A stretch of DNA of 64,000 nt from Hyphomonas sp. CY54-11-8 (GTDB lineage: Bacteria > Pseudomonadota > Alphaproteobacteria > Caulobacterales > Hyphomonadaceae): the NCBI RefSeq assembly GCF_000682735.1, contig NZ_AWFD01000038.1, positions 1 through 64,000 on the forward strand. Direction: 5' to 3'. Made by a program: the position numbers and the translations under genes. Numbering within the stretch: the first letter of the stretch is position 1; every line of letters starts with the position of its first letter. Shown here piece by piece: positions 36,698 to 44,422 of this stretch. The notes below the pieces were generated by a model. The model saw only the letters and a list, made by a program, of their open reading frames with translations, was not told the DNA's origin and ran no database searches.

Positions 36698-36720
36698 ATA
36701 GGGTCAACGAAAGACCCTAT
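36698..36720 (+). terminator. hairpin between iorAB fusion and serpin
   Basis: ATAGGGTC (36698-36705) pairs perfectly with GACCCTAT (36713-36720) around AACGAAA. It directly precedes the GGAGG (36721-36725) of the serpin gene, so it could attenuate transcription or keep the ribosome site exposed or hidden. Confidence 0.5.
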
Positions 36721-36731
36721 GGAGGATTCCC

Positions 36732-38051
36732 ATGCGCCGTTCGATTGTTCCCGCGCTCACCGCCTTTGCCGTTCTTGGCGCATGCCAGCAGCCAGCCGCG
36801 GCGCCAGAACCGGAAGCGCCTGCGCCGGCGGACACCAGCACCGCGCCTGAAGAGGAGCCGTCGCCCGTGCCTGTTACTGTGCCTCTGGAAGCCACCGCGC
36901 CCCTCGCCCAAGGCAATAATCTCTTTGCTTGGTCGCTCTATGACACGCTGGACGGCGAGCCCGGCAACATCTTCGTCTCGCCTGCCTCGATCAGCGAGGC
37001 GTTCGCCCTGCTCTATCCCGGCGCGGCGGGGGAAACTGCGTCGCAGATGGCGAGCCTGTTCGGCTATGACGGTGTCCCGACGGACGCGTTTGCCGCGACC
37101 CAGAACGTACTGAACAATGCGGTCGCGGCGGACACGGAGACAACCAAGCTGACCGTGGCGAATGCCGCCTGGCTACGCGAAGGGTCGACCTTTCAGGCGC
37201 CTTACCGCGACGCCGTCGAAGGCATTATGAAAGCAAAGGTCGCGCTTGTGGACTTCACCCAGCCGGCCGCTGCCGCAAAGCTGATCAACAGCTGGGTCGA
37301 AGACCATACGAACAACAAGATCCAAGATCTGATCCCGCCAAGCGCGATCCGCCCCGGCCTGACCGAACTGATCCTGACCAATGCGGTCTGGTTCAAGGCC
37401 GACTGGAAAAGCCCGTTCAAGGCGGAGGCGACACAGGACGGAACGTTCTATTCGCCCTCAGGTGAGATCACCGCGCGCCTGATGAGCCAGACGCTGAAGA
37501 AGGCCCGCTACCTGTCCCGCGACGGCTATGCCGCACTCGATCTCGACTATGCCGGAAATGACTATGCCCTCACCGTGATCCTGCCCGATGCGCAGGACGG
37601 ACTACCGGGCGTTACCTCGGCCATGACGCCGGAGAGCTTCACCACGCTCCTGTCGGACATGGACACCACTGAGGGAAGGCGTGTGCATCTCGTGCTGCCG
37701 AAAGTCTCCATCGAAGCCGATTATGAGCTGAACGATCCGCTGATCGCGCTCGGCCTCGGCGATGCCTTCACCGGCGCGGCGAACTTCTCCCGCCTGATCG
37801 AAGGGGCCGGCCCCGGCGACCTTGTGATCAGTAAGGTGCTGCACAAGACCTTCCTCGACATTGACGAGAAAGGCACCGAAGCGGCTGCGGCCACGGCGAT
37901 CGTCATGGAACGCACAGCGATCTTCATTCCGGATGAGGAGCCGGTCGAGTTCCGCGCGGACCATCCGTTCCTGATCGCACTGCGCCACAAGCCGACGGGC
38001 ACCGTGATGTTCATGGGCCGGGTGGAGACACCGCCGCCGGTTGAAGAATAG
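36732..38051 (+). CDS. serpin (serine protease inhibitor) lipoprotein
   Basis: A 439-residue secreted serpin. The signal ends AVLGAC, a lipobox, followed by a Pro/Glu-rich tether (residues 20-60) and a full serpin fold: the NIFVSPASISEAFALLYPGA helix, ILTNAVWFKADWKSPF, and the breach/shutter segment near the end (VLHKTFLDIDEKGTEAAAATA). The hinge of the reactive-centre loop, GTEAAAATA at residues 381-389, has small residues from P15 to P9, the hallmark of inhibitory serpins; the scissile P1 is near ERTA (Arg or Thr). HPFLIALRHKPTGTVMFMGR is the C-terminal signature. GGAGG six bases before the start. Confidence 0.93.
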   Translation: MRRSIVPALTAFAVLGACQQPAAAPEPEAPAPADTSTAPEEEPSPVPVTVPLEATAPLAQGNNLFAWSLYDTLDGEPGNIFVSPASISEAFALLYPGAAGETASQMASLFGYDGVPTDAFAATQNVLNNAVAADTETTKLTVANAAWLREGSTFQAPYRDAVEGIMKAKVALVDFTQPAAAAKLINSWVEDHTNNKIQDLIPPSAIRPGLTELILTNAVWFKADWKSPFKAEATQDGTFYSPSGEITARLMSQTLKKARYLSRDGYAALDLDYAGNDYALTVILPDAQDGLPGVTSAMTPESFTTLLSDMDTTEGRRVHLVLPKVSIEADYELNDPLIALGLGDAFTGAANFSRLIEGAGPGDLVISKVLHKTFLDIDEKGTEAAAATAIVMERTAIFIPDEEPVEFRADHPFLIALRHKPTGTVMFMGRVETPPPVEE

Positions 38052-38066
38052 GATCCGCCAGGGGGA

Positions 38067-38393
38067 TCAGTCGGCAGGCGAGACTTCGACGTCGACGATC
38101 TTGCCTTTCTTGCCGAGCTTTTTCAGCTCGCGCTCAAGGTTCTTCTTCTTGATGGTTTTGCGGGTGTGCTTGCCGTTCTTGTAGGTCACGTCGAGACGGA
38201 CATGCTCGTCCGGCCCGTCCAGCGCATCGCCGGTCACGCGTACCGCCGTTCCGCCGACCCAGACGACGCCCTTGCCCGCGACGCCCACGACGTCGACCGC
38301 AAAGCCGACCGGCGCGGTTACAACCCTGGAGGCAGCACAGGCCGGGGCAAAGATGAAGACGGCCGCAATCAGGATGGCCCGGATGATGCGCAT
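38067..38393 (-). CDS. small hypothetical exported protein (108 aa)
   Basis: A 108-residue protein with a signal peptide (LIAAVFIFAPACA, possibly a lipobox). The mature half is a Val/Gly-rich segment (GFAVDVVGVAGKGVVWVGG) followed by a very basic Lys-rich tract (KHTRKTIKKKNLERELKKLGKKGK). No family recognised. Convergent with the serpin gene; same strand as and 73 bases upstream of nothing obvious other than the LysRS gene that begins past it. Small size and lysine-rich tail could bind nucleic acid or peptidoglycan, but I would not assign a role. Confidence 0.65.
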   Translation of the reverse strand: MRIIRAILIAAVFIFAPACAASRVVTAPVGFAVDVVGVAGKGVVWVGGTAVRVTGDALDGPDEHVRLDVTYKNGKHTRKTIKKKNLERELKKLGKKGKIVDVEVSPAD

Positions 38394-38465
38394 GTCTGGT
38401 CTCCCCGTTTCACGGGGGAGACTAGATCAGGCAAATGTTGAGGGCACCTTACGACGCCGCAAGTC

Positions 38466-40058
38466 TCAGCCGCGCGCCAGAGTCTCGTCGATGAGGCGGG
38501 CGGTGTTGTCCTTGCCATAGAGCGCGGCGAAGCTGCCGAAGCGCGGCCCCTGCTCCTGCCCCAGCAGCACTTCGTAGAGCGCCTTGAACCAGTCGCGCAG
38601 ATTCTCGAAGTGGTGATCCTTGCCGATAGTGAAGGTCAGCGTCTGCAAATTCTCCGAGGTCGGCTCGTCTGCGAAGGCCTTGAGATGAGCTGACAGGTCT
38701 TCCATGGCCGTGCGCTCCTGCTCCGTCGGGGCGCGATAGGTCTTCTGCGGCAGGATGAAATCCGTGTAGTAGCGCATCGCATAGCCAGCGAGTTCATCCA
38801 GCAGCGGATGCGTCTCAGGCGAAGCCTCGGGCGCGTATTGCGTGATGAAGCCCCAGAGCTGGGCCTTGTCTTCGGCATTCGCCACAGCAACGAGGTTCAG
38901 CAGCAGCGCGAAGCTGACCGGCATGTCCACTTTCGGCGGATTGCCATTGTGGATGTGCCAGACCGGGTTTTCGATCTGCCGGGCCGGGTCCTCGTCCGGA
39001 TATTTCTCCAGGAAGGTCAGGTATTCGTCGACCGCTTTCGGGATGACGTCGAAATAGAGCTTCTTCGCCACGCGAGGCTTCTGGAACTGGAAGAGGCTGA
39101 GGCTCTCGTCGGGCGCATATTTCAGCCAGTCCTCGACCGAGATGCCATTGCCCTTGGTCTTGGAGATCTTCTCGCCTTTTTCGTCGAGGAACATCTCGTA
39201 GACGTACTGTTCCGGCGGACGCTTGCCGAGGATCTTCGTGATCTTCGAATAGATCGGCGCGTTGGCCTGATGGTCCTTGCCGAACATCTCGAAGTCCACG
39301 CCAAGGGCGGCCCAGCGCATGCCGAAATCCGGTTTCCACTGCATCTTCACATGCCCGCCGGTGACCGGCAGCGTGAATTCCTTGCCGCTCTCGTCGTCGA
39401 ACGTGATCGTGCCCTTCGTACCGTCGACGGACTTCATCGGCACATAGAGGACATGTCCGGTTTCCGGATGGATCGGCAGGAACGGGCTGTAGGTCGCCCG
39501 GCGTTCCTCGCCCAGCGTCGGCAGCATCACGTCCATGATATCCTGATACTTCTCCGCCGAGCGCAGCAGCATCTCGTCGAAGCGGCCGGACTTGTAGCAA
39601 TCGGTTGCCGACAGGAATTCGTACTCGAAGCCGAACTGGTCGAGGAAGGCGCGCAGGCGCGCATTCATGTGCTTGCCATAGCTTTCATGCGTGCCGAACG
39701 GGTCCGGCACCGCGGTCAGTGGCATCTGGAGATAAGGTTCCAGCTTCTCCGGGTTCGGCACGGTCGGCGGCACCTTGCGCATGCCGTCCATGTCGTCTGA
39801 GACGCAGATCAGGCGCGTCGGGATCTCGCCCTTCGTCAGCACTTCAAAGGCATGACGCACCATGGTCGTGCGCACGACTTCGCCGAACGTGCCGATGTGC
39901 GGCAGACCGGACGGGCCGTAGCCCGTTTCGAAGATCACAGGTTCACCAGGCTTTCGCTGGCCGGCTTTCTCCTGCTGCTCAACACGCTGTTTGAGTTTCC
40001 GCGCCAGCTCGAAGGGCCATGCCTTGGCGGATTCGGCGAGGATGGAGAAATCGGTCAT
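38466..40058 (-). CDS. lysS: lysyl-tRNA synthetase, class I
   Basis: A 530-residue class I LysRS (the archaeal/alphaproteobacterial type, unrelated to the class II LysS of E. coli). HIGH-type motif in [14 protein letters not shown] near residue 50 and KMSKS-type motif in [11 protein letters not shown] near residue 295 confirm a class I catalytic fold, with the all-helical anticodon-binding domain at the C-terminus. Its presence is a useful taxonomic pointer, since most alphaproteobacteria carry only this form. A single-gene unit; the ATG is 40058. Confidence 0.95.
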   Translation of the reverse strand: MTDFSILAESAKAWPFELARKLKQRVEQQEKAGQRKPGEPVIFETGYGPSGLPHIGTFGEVVRTTMVRHAFEVLTKGEIPTRLICVSDDMDGMRKVPPTVPNPEKLEPYLQMPLTAVPDPFGTHESYGKHMNARLRAFLDQFGFEYEFLSATDCYKSGRFDEMLLRSAEKYQDIMDVMLPTLGEERRATYSPFLPIHPETGHVLYVPMKSVDGTKGTITFDDESGKEFTLPVTGGHVKMQWKPDFGMRWAALGVDFEMFGKDHQANAPIYSKITKILGKRPPEQYVYEMFLDEKGEKISKTKGNGISVEDWLKYAPDESLSLFQFQKPRVAKKLYFDVIPKAVDEYLTFLEKYPDEDPARQIENPVWHIHNGNPPKVDMPVSFALLLNLVAVANAEDKAQLWGFITQYAPEASPETHPLLDELAGYAMRYYTDFILPQKTYRAPTEQERTAMEDLSAHLKAFADEPTSENLQTLTFTIGKDHHFENLRDWFKALYEVLLGQEQGPRFGSFAALYGKDNTARLIDETLARG

Positions 40059-40150
40059 TTCGGTCTGGGTCTCCCGGTGGGCAAATAAAGGAAGCCGACG
40101 GTCGCGTCTTGCGAACGCCGGCTACCGGTAAAGCGGTTTGGTGTCTGGCC

Positions 40151-40384
40151 TCAGTTAAACGTGCTCGGGTTGGCGAGACGCTTGTGAATGGGCCACTCGG
40201 CAAAGGCCAGATACAGAAAAGCGATCAGATTGACCAGTGGTACCAGCATGAGCAGCGACCAGGCTCCGTTGAACCCCGCCTTGCTCCAGATTTTCCAGTA
40301 GGCGACGATAAACAGGATAATCATCGCCAGATAAACGACACCGACCACAATCATCATTGTGCCGGCTGCAGCATCGTTGGACAT
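40151..40384 (-). CDS. small integral membrane protein (77 aa)
   Basis: A 77-residue protein of three short hydrophobic segments (MMIVVGVVYLAMIILFIVAY, then ending LVNLIAFLYLAFAEWP). It looks like the small DUF5684-type membrane proteins, but I am not certain. The start at 40384 has an excellent GGAGGGAGG upstream; an extended in-frame start would add an implausible basic leader. Single-gene unit between LysRS and the XRE/membrane-protein operon, transcribed opposite to the latter. Confidence 0.75.
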   Translation of the reverse strand: MSNDAAAGTMMIVVGVVYLAMIILFIVAYWKIWSKAGFNGAWSLLMLVPLVNLIAFLYLAFAEWPIHKRLANPSTFN

Positions 40385-40480
40385 GTATTCCTCCCTCCTT
40401 TTCAGGACCTTCAGCCTAGGACGGAACCTCCCTTTGCTCAAACACTAACCCGCCGGAGTGGATTCCCGGCGCGAAAATTC

Positions 40481-40544
40481 GTGTAAGAAATTTTTGACAT
40501 GTCAAAAATGTTTTACTACATGGTGTGTAAGATATTTTTGACAT
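40481..40544. promoter_or_regulatory. operator/promoter block with 20-bp palindrome and direct repeats
   Basis: Two 20-bp direct repeats, 40481-40500 and 40525-40544, differ at one base. The first overlaps a perfect 20-bp palindrome, ATTTTTGACATGTCAAAAAT (40490-40509). TTGACA in that palindrome (40494-40499) is also a perfect -35 box, with TACATG 17 bases on (40517-40522) as a -10. The pattern indicates a dimeric or tetrameric repressor, probably the XRE-family protein of the same operon. Confidence 0.65.
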
Positions 40545-40559
40545 CGAAAGGGACGCACA

Positions 40560-40982
40560 ATGTCATTCCGTGAGAAAACCGCCTGGGCCATGGGCGCCAT
40601 CCTGATTGCTGCCGGGATCTGGTATTTCCAGCGGGTCATCGGCCTGTCTGAGGCGCTGGGCGAGACGGCTGCGCCGAACATGCGGTTCGTGATCGGCTAC
40701 ATCATTCTGGTCATACTGGCCTCCATCCTCGTCAACGTGATCATCGCCAGCAGCGCCGGAAAGGAAGCCGAAGCGCCAGCCGACGAGCGCGAACGGGCGA
40801 TCCTCGACAAGGCGGGGCACTGGTCGGGCTATGTCCTGGCCGTGGGCGCCGTCGCAGGCCTCTGGCATTTCAGCTGGCTGCATGACGGAAACCTCCTGTT
40901 CCACATCATCTTCGGCGCGCTGATGGCCAGCCAGATCGCGGAATACGCCTTCCAGATCTTCCTGTTCCGCAGAGGCGTTTAA
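40560..40982 (+). CDS. integral membrane protein (DUF2178-like), operon partner of XRE regulator
   Basis: A 140-residue protein with four probable transmembrane helices (AWAMGAILIAAGIWYF, FVIGYIILVILASILVNVI, YVLAVGAVAGLWHF, LLFHIIFGALMASQIAEYAF) and a short loop with DERERAILDKAG between the pairs. Many bacteria pair such proteins with a tiny XRE regulator; the DUF number is from memory. The regulator starts two bases after this gene's stop and an elaborate operator precedes it. Function unknown; a stress or antimicrobial-response membrane protein is one idea. Confidence 0.75.
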   Translation: MSFREKTAWAMGAILIAAGIWYFQRVIGLSEALGETAAPNMRFVIGYIILVILASILVNVIIASSAGKEAEAPADERERAILDKAGHWSGYVLAVGAVAGLWHFSWLHDGNLLFHIIFGALMASQIAEYAFQIFLFRRGV

Positions 40983-40984
40983 CC

Positions 40985-41212
40985 ATGGCCAAGCGCCCCC
41001 CCATTGGGAATCGTATCCGTGAGCTGCGCGAGCAGCATGACAATATGAGCCAGGCCGCCCTCGCCGAAGCGATCGGCGTGACCCGCCAGACCGTGATCGC
41101 CATCGAACAGGGCCGTTACTCCCCTTCCCTCGAAAGCGCCTTCCGGATTTCGCGCGTGTTCGGCGTCGGCCTAGAGGACGTGTTCAGCTGGCTGGAACCC
41201 CGAGATAGCTGA
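40985..41212 (+). CDS. XRE-family small DNA-binding protein
   Basis: A 75-residue protein that is almost entirely a helix-turn-helix: GNRIRELREQHDNMSQAALAEAIGVTRQTVIAIEQGRY and SPSLESAFRISRVFG. Conserved positions of the XRE/Cro family (Q, T, V, E-Q-G-R) are present. It belongs to the YozG-like group of small regulators paired with membrane proteins. It is translated right after its partner and very probably represses the operon through the repeat block at 40481-40544. Its last 29 bases overlap the end of the convergent tetR gene. Confidence 0.9.
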   Translation: MAKRPPIGNRIRELREQHDNMSQAALAEAIGVTRQTVIAIEQGRYSPSLESAFRISRVFGVGLEDVFSWLEPRDS

Positions 41213-41801
41213 GCACGGCGTGGCGGATGCGGGCCTTCAACTGGTCCGGATCTGTTTCGCCATAATCCCCGGCAAAGTCGCACATGCCGTGCACCATGCC
41301 GAACAGATCCTTCGCCACCACATCGAGGTCAAACGGCAGGTCGATCCGGTTGGCAACGAGAAGCTCCCGGATCAGCGCCAGCACGGAGTCGTGCTTGGCC
41401 TCCAGCTCCGGATCGGCCGCCAGCCGATGCTCTTCCACATCGATCAGGCGGGCCAGCGCCGGCCGGTCAAGCTGGTGAGCCACGACCACATCGATCAGCG
41501 CATTCAGCTGCACCCGGAAATCCTGCCCGGCGGTCGCCTCGGCCGCCGCATAGACATTGTCGTGCAGTTGCATCGCGTCCGCCATGACGAGGGCCGCCGT
41601 GACCGCGTCCTTGTTGGGGAAGTACTGGTAGAGCGATCCGATGGACACGCCCGCCCGCTTTGCGATGGCATTGGTCGTGTAGCCGTCGAATCCCTCGCTT
41701 TCGAGAATGCGAGCCGCCGCTTCCAGGATCGCATCCACTGTCGCGGCGGAGCGGGCCTGTACTGGTGATTTTCTGGGCCTGGGGATGGTGGTCTGGGTCA
41801 T
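41184..41801 (-). CDS. TetR/AcrR family transcriptional regulator
   Basis: A 205-residue TetR protein. The HTH is YTTNAIAKRAGVSIGSLYQYFPNKDAV at about residues 39-65; the rest is the helical ligand-binding domain. The start at 41801 (ATG ACC) is preferred to an upstream TTG. It is divergent to the O-methyltransferase gene, and the shared gap contains a perfect AATATGAG/CTCATATT palindrome (41819-41840), a typical TetR operator. It probably controls itself and the methyltransferase. The 3' end overlaps the XRE gene by 29 bases tail to tail. Confidence 0.92.
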   Translation of the reverse strand: MTQTTIPRPRKSPVQARSAATVDAILEAAARILESEGFDGYTTNAIAKRAGVSIGSLYQYFPNKDAVTAALVMADAMQLHDNVYAAAEATAGQDFRVQLNALIDVVVAHQLDRPALARLIDVEEHRLAADPELEAKHDSVLALIRELLVANRIDLPFDLDVVAKDLFGMVHGMCDFAGDYGETDPDQLKARIRHAVLSYLGVPAS

Positions 41802-41818
41802 GGGCAAATGCGAGTTTC

Positions 41819-41840
41819 AATATGAGCTATTACTCATATT
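41819..41840. promoter_or_regulatory. TetR-type operator palindrome
   Basis: AATATGAG (41819-41826), six-base centre CTATTA, then CTCATATT (41833-41840): an 8+8 perfect inverted repeat in the 78-base region between tetR and the methyltransferase gene. Confidence 0.65.
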
Positions 41841-41879
41841 TTTAGACGGTAGGTGCTTTAGACAGGAAAGGAAAGCCCC

Positions 41880-42587
41880 ATGCCTTTCGATTGCAGGAAT
41901 ACCGGCCACACGAACAGCGGCCTGAACGATGCCAACATCGCGCACACGCTGAAACAGCTGCACAAGCAGGCCTCCGGCCGGGATGCGCTGGTGTTTGCCC
42001 GCGCCCTGCCCGCGATCATCTCCGGCAAGTTCACAGGCCGCTCGACCTTCGAAGCGGCAGAGCCCTATCTCTCCAAGGCCTTCATCCCGGTGTCGGAAGA
42101 GTTCGGCCGCTTCATGTACCTGACGGCCCTGTCGCGCGGCGCCCGGAACATCGTCGAATTCGGCTCGTCCTACGGCATTTCCTCCATCTACCTGGCTGCC
42201 GCCGCGCGGGAGACCGGCGGTTTCTTCACAGGGACCGAGAAGGACAGCGCCAAGGCGCAGGTCGCGCTGGCGAATTTGAACGAGGCCGGCCTGTCGCGCT
42301 GGTCGGACATTCGCGAAGGCGATGCGCTGGAAAGCCTCGCCCCGCTGGAAGGACCAGTCGACTTCCTCTTCCTCGACGGCTGGAAGGATCTCTACATTCC
42401 TTTGCTAAAGCTGATGGAGCCGAAACTCGCGCCTGGCGCCGTCATCTTTGCGGACAATATCAAATCCTTCCGCAAGACGTTGAGGCCCTTTGTGGACTAT
42501 ATTTCAGACACTTCGAACGGCTATGAGACGACGATCCTGGACATCGGCAGCGGCGTGTCGATGTCGATCTGTCGGAAGGCGCACTGA
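41880..42587 (+). CDS. class I SAM-dependent O-methyltransferase
   Basis: A 235-residue methyltransferase. The SAM-binding motif I reads NIVEFGSSYGISSIYLAAA near residue 90, with the acidic end of strand 2 in TGTEKD, and a metal-site-like segment DFLFLDGWKD near residue 165 that matches the D-x-x-x-D/LD pattern of catechol-type O-methyltransferases. The target is unknown. It is divergent to a TetR regulator and probably controlled by it via the palindrome at 41819. AGGAAAGGA precedes the ATG. Not linked by co-transcription to bfd downstream (54 bases with a Fur-like box). Confidence 0.88.
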   Translation: MPFDCRNTGHTNSGLNDANIAHTLKQLHKQASGRDALVFARALPAIISGKFTGRSTFEAAEPYLSKAFIPVSEEFGRFMYLTALSRGARNIVEFGSSYGISSIYLAAAARETGGFFTGTEKDSAKAQVALANLNEAGLSRWSDIREGDALESLAPLEGPVDFLFLDGWKDLYIPLLKLMEPKLAPGAVIFADNIKSFRKTLRPFVDYISDTSNGYETTILDIGSGVSMSICRKAH

Positions 42588-42607
42588 GCCACGTAAAAAT
42601 CCGTATT

Positions 42608-42620
42608 GACAATCATTCGC
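42608..42620 (+). promoter_or_regulatory. Fur-box-like element before bfd
   Basis: GACAATCATTCGC at 42608-42620 differs from the common GAGAATCATTCTC Fur core at two positions. It lies 20 bases before the bfd start. A second dyad, GCAAATG (42628-42634) with CATTTGC (42646-42652), spans the start codon. Confidence 0.5.
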
Positions 42621-42640
42621 AGTGATTGCAAATGGTTCTC

Positions 42641-42841
42641 ATGATCATTTGCGTCTGTAATGCCCTGAACTGCAAGAGCGTGCGCGCGGCCGTAGAGGCC
42701 GGTGCGGACAGCCCGAAGGCTGTGCAGGCACATCATGGCTGCCGGTTCCAGTGCGGCAAATGCCGGTCCTCGATCGGCGAAATGATCGCGGACACTGAAA
42801 TTGATCGCGGGCCCGCCCCGTCGCTGATGGCCGCCGAATAG
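42641..42841 (+). CDS. bfd: bacterioferritin-associated ferredoxin
   Basis: A 66-residue [2Fe-2S] protein with the Bfd cysteine pattern: C-x-C in IICVCN at the start and C-x2-C in CRFQCGKCRSS, so four ligands are present. It reduces the bacterioferritin core and releases iron, normally induced by iron starvation. The start at 42641 makes the standard MIICVCN; an in-frame ATG at 42626 is inside the probable promoter. It is followed 153 bases on by bfr, its usual partner. Control by Fur is suggested by the box upstream. Confidence 0.92.
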   Translation: MIICVCNALNCKSVRAAVEAGADSPKAVQAHHGCRFQCGKCRSSIGEMIADTEIDRGPAPSLMAAE

Positions 42842-42872
42842 GGCAACCTTCTGGTATTGCTGGATTTTCCGG

Positions 42873-42889
42873 AACAGTCTGAGACTGTT
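42873..42889. promoter_or_regulatory. 17-bp palindrome between bfd and bfr
   Basis: AACAGTC-TGA-GACTGTT is a perfect 7+7 dyad. It could terminate bfd (no T-run follows, so unlikely) or serve as an operator for bfr. It does not match a Fur or Irr consensus that I know. Confidence 0.4.
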
Positions 42890-42994
42890 TCGCACTCTCA
42901 TATGCAATTGATTTAATTGGATTTTTCTTGCGGCGCAGGCCCAATCGGCCTATCTGCTAAGTATATTCACGTAACCGATTGAAGGAGCTCTCCC

Positions 42995-43483
42995 ATGAAA
43001 GGCGACAAGAAGGTCATCGAATACCTGAACAAGGCGCTGAAGAACGAGCTCACCGCCATCAACCAGTATTTCCTGCACTCGCGGATGCTGCACGACTGGG
43101 GCGTTTCGAAGCTCGGCGACAAGGAATACAAGGAATCGATCGAGGAAATGGAGCATGCTGACTGGCTGATCCAGCGCGTCCTGTTCCTTGGTGGCCTGCC
43201 GAATCTGCAGGATCTCGGCAAGCTGCACATCGGCGAGAACGTCCAGGAAATCCTGGAATGCGACCTGAAACTCGAGAACGCGGCGATCCCGCTGCTGCGC
43301 GAGGCCATGGCCTACAGCGAGTCGGTTCAGGACTATGTCAGCCGCGACCTGTTCGGGAAAATCCTCCACAATGAGGAAGAGCATGTCGACTATATCGAGA
43401 CCCAGTTCGAACTGATCGAGCGGATCGGGATCGAGCGCTACACCATGCTCCAGTCCGAGGCGAACGCGTCGCCAGAAGGCTGA
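42995..43483 (+). CDS. bfr: bacterioferritin
   Basis: A 162-residue haem-containing ferritin that forms 24-subunit iron-storage shells. All known residues are at canonical positions: ferroxidase ligands Glu18, Glu51, His54, Glu94, Glu127 and His130, and the haem-ligating Met52 at the two-fold interface. Closely follows E. coli Bfr in length and numbering. AGGAG precedes the ATG. It follows bfd on the same strand. Directly after its stop lies copy B of the 41-bp element and then an intrinsic terminator. Confidence 0.95.
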   Translation: MKGDKKVIEYLNKALKNELTAINQYFLHSRMLHDWGVSKLGDKEYKESIEEMEHADWLIQRVLFLGGLPNLQDLGKLHIGENVQEILECDLKLENAAIPLLREAMAYSESVQDYVSRDLFGKILHNEEEHVDYIETQFELIERIGIERYTMLQSEANASPEG

Positions 43484-43491
43484 CCGGCCAC

Positions 43492-43532
43492 ATGAACAAT
43501 CCAATGTATACACCATCAATAGACCATGAAGA
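43492..43532 (+). repeat. 41-bp intergenic element, copy B
   Basis: Matches 7025-7065 at 35 of 41 positions and is likewise on the + strand a few bases after a stop codon (bfr stop at 43483). Here its last two bases begin the stem of the bfr terminator. The low-similarity core (43517-43522) sits between two conserved blocks. No function known. Confidence 0.6.
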
Positions 43533-43556
43533 GGCGCCTCCCGGGGCGCCTCTTTT
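43531..43556 (+). terminator. intrinsic terminator after bfr
   Basis: GAGGCGCC (43531-43538), loop TCCCGG, GGCGCCTC (43545-43552), then TTTT. A textbook intrinsic terminator for the bfd-bfr unit, ending at the convergent DUF4105 gene. Confidence 0.85.
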
Positions 43557-44422
43557 CATTCCGCGCAGGCGACCAGTGCGGCATTGAACGCCGCCTGAGG
43601 CAGTGACGCATTCTCCCGCACGCAGGCATCGACCCTCGCCTTTGCGTGCACCTCCTCGAAACGGCCCTCACCTGAGATACGCTTCCGCAGGTACAGCGCC
43701 CGATCGGCGTCGCCTGTCAGGATGAAAGCCGGGTGCCAGGGAATGTCCGCTGCCTTGGCGAGTTCGTTCGTGCAGTTGGACGTCAGCGTGTTGTAGAAAC
43801 GCGGGCGCTGTTCGATGGAGACCGTCTTCTCCAGCAGCGCGGTAAGATAGGCTTCCGCTTCCGCCTGGCTGAGCGCCAGCGGATACATGTAGAGCTCCCG
43901 GTCCATCATCACCGCGCGGCGGGTCATCAAATCCCTCGGGCTTGCCCAGTAGTACATGAGCTCGAACTTGTTGAAGGTGCCGCGAAACGCCGAATAGGTT
44001 TCGCGCGTTTCCTTGCGCGCCTCGATGGTGAGGCCGACAAGATCCCCTTCCCCGAATTCGAACATGACGAAAGTATGCGCCATGACGGTGAGGCCCGGAT
44101 GCGGCTCCATCACGAACCAGACACGGCGCACATCCGAAATGCGATGCGGCGGCACCGCGCTCCACACCATTTCGTCCGAATCATTTTCTGTATACGTCCA
44201 GTCACCATAAGGCGCGATGGAGAAAGTGCCGTCCTGAAGTTCCACATGCGGCAGGCGCGAGAGATGCGGATACCAGTTCCGGTCATGCCGCGGCTGCTTG
44301 GTGACAACGGCCAGCAGGAAGACGCCGAACGCCGCAAGCGCTGCCACAAGGAACGGAGAGATCCAGCGCACCGGCGCTAATAGCCTGCCGGTTTGAAACT
44401 GTCTGCCTGCGCCATCGCCCAT
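43556..44422 (-). CDS. DUF4105 (Lnb N-terminal periplasmic) domain membrane protein
   Basis: A 288-residue protein with one N-terminal transmembrane helix (ISPFLVAALAAFGVFLLAVV) and a periplasmic DUF4105-type domain. The segment RPRFYNTLTSNCTNELAK contains the Cys of the papain-like NlpC/P60-superfamily fold, and HTFVMFEFG would supply the His region; a peptidase or amidase activity is possible. The assigned ATG overlaps the upstream glutamate-synthase-like gene by 46 bases; a GTG at 44371, five bases after that gene's stop, keeps the whole membrane helix and is a good alternative start. Confidence 0.8.
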   Translation of the reverse strand: MGDGAGRQFQTGRLLAPVRWISPFLVAALAAFGVFLLAVVTKQPRHDRNWYPHLSRLPHVELQDGTFSIAPYGDWTYTENDSDEMVWSAVPPHRISDVRRVWFVMEPHPGLTVMAHTFVMFEFGEGDLVGLTIEARKETRETYSAFRGTFNKFELMYYWASPRDLMTRRAVMMDRELYMYPLALSQAEAEAYLTALLEKTVSIEQRPRFYNTLTSNCTNELAKAADIPWHPAFILTGDADRALYLRKRISGEGRFEEVHAKARVDACVRENASLPQAAFNAALVACAE

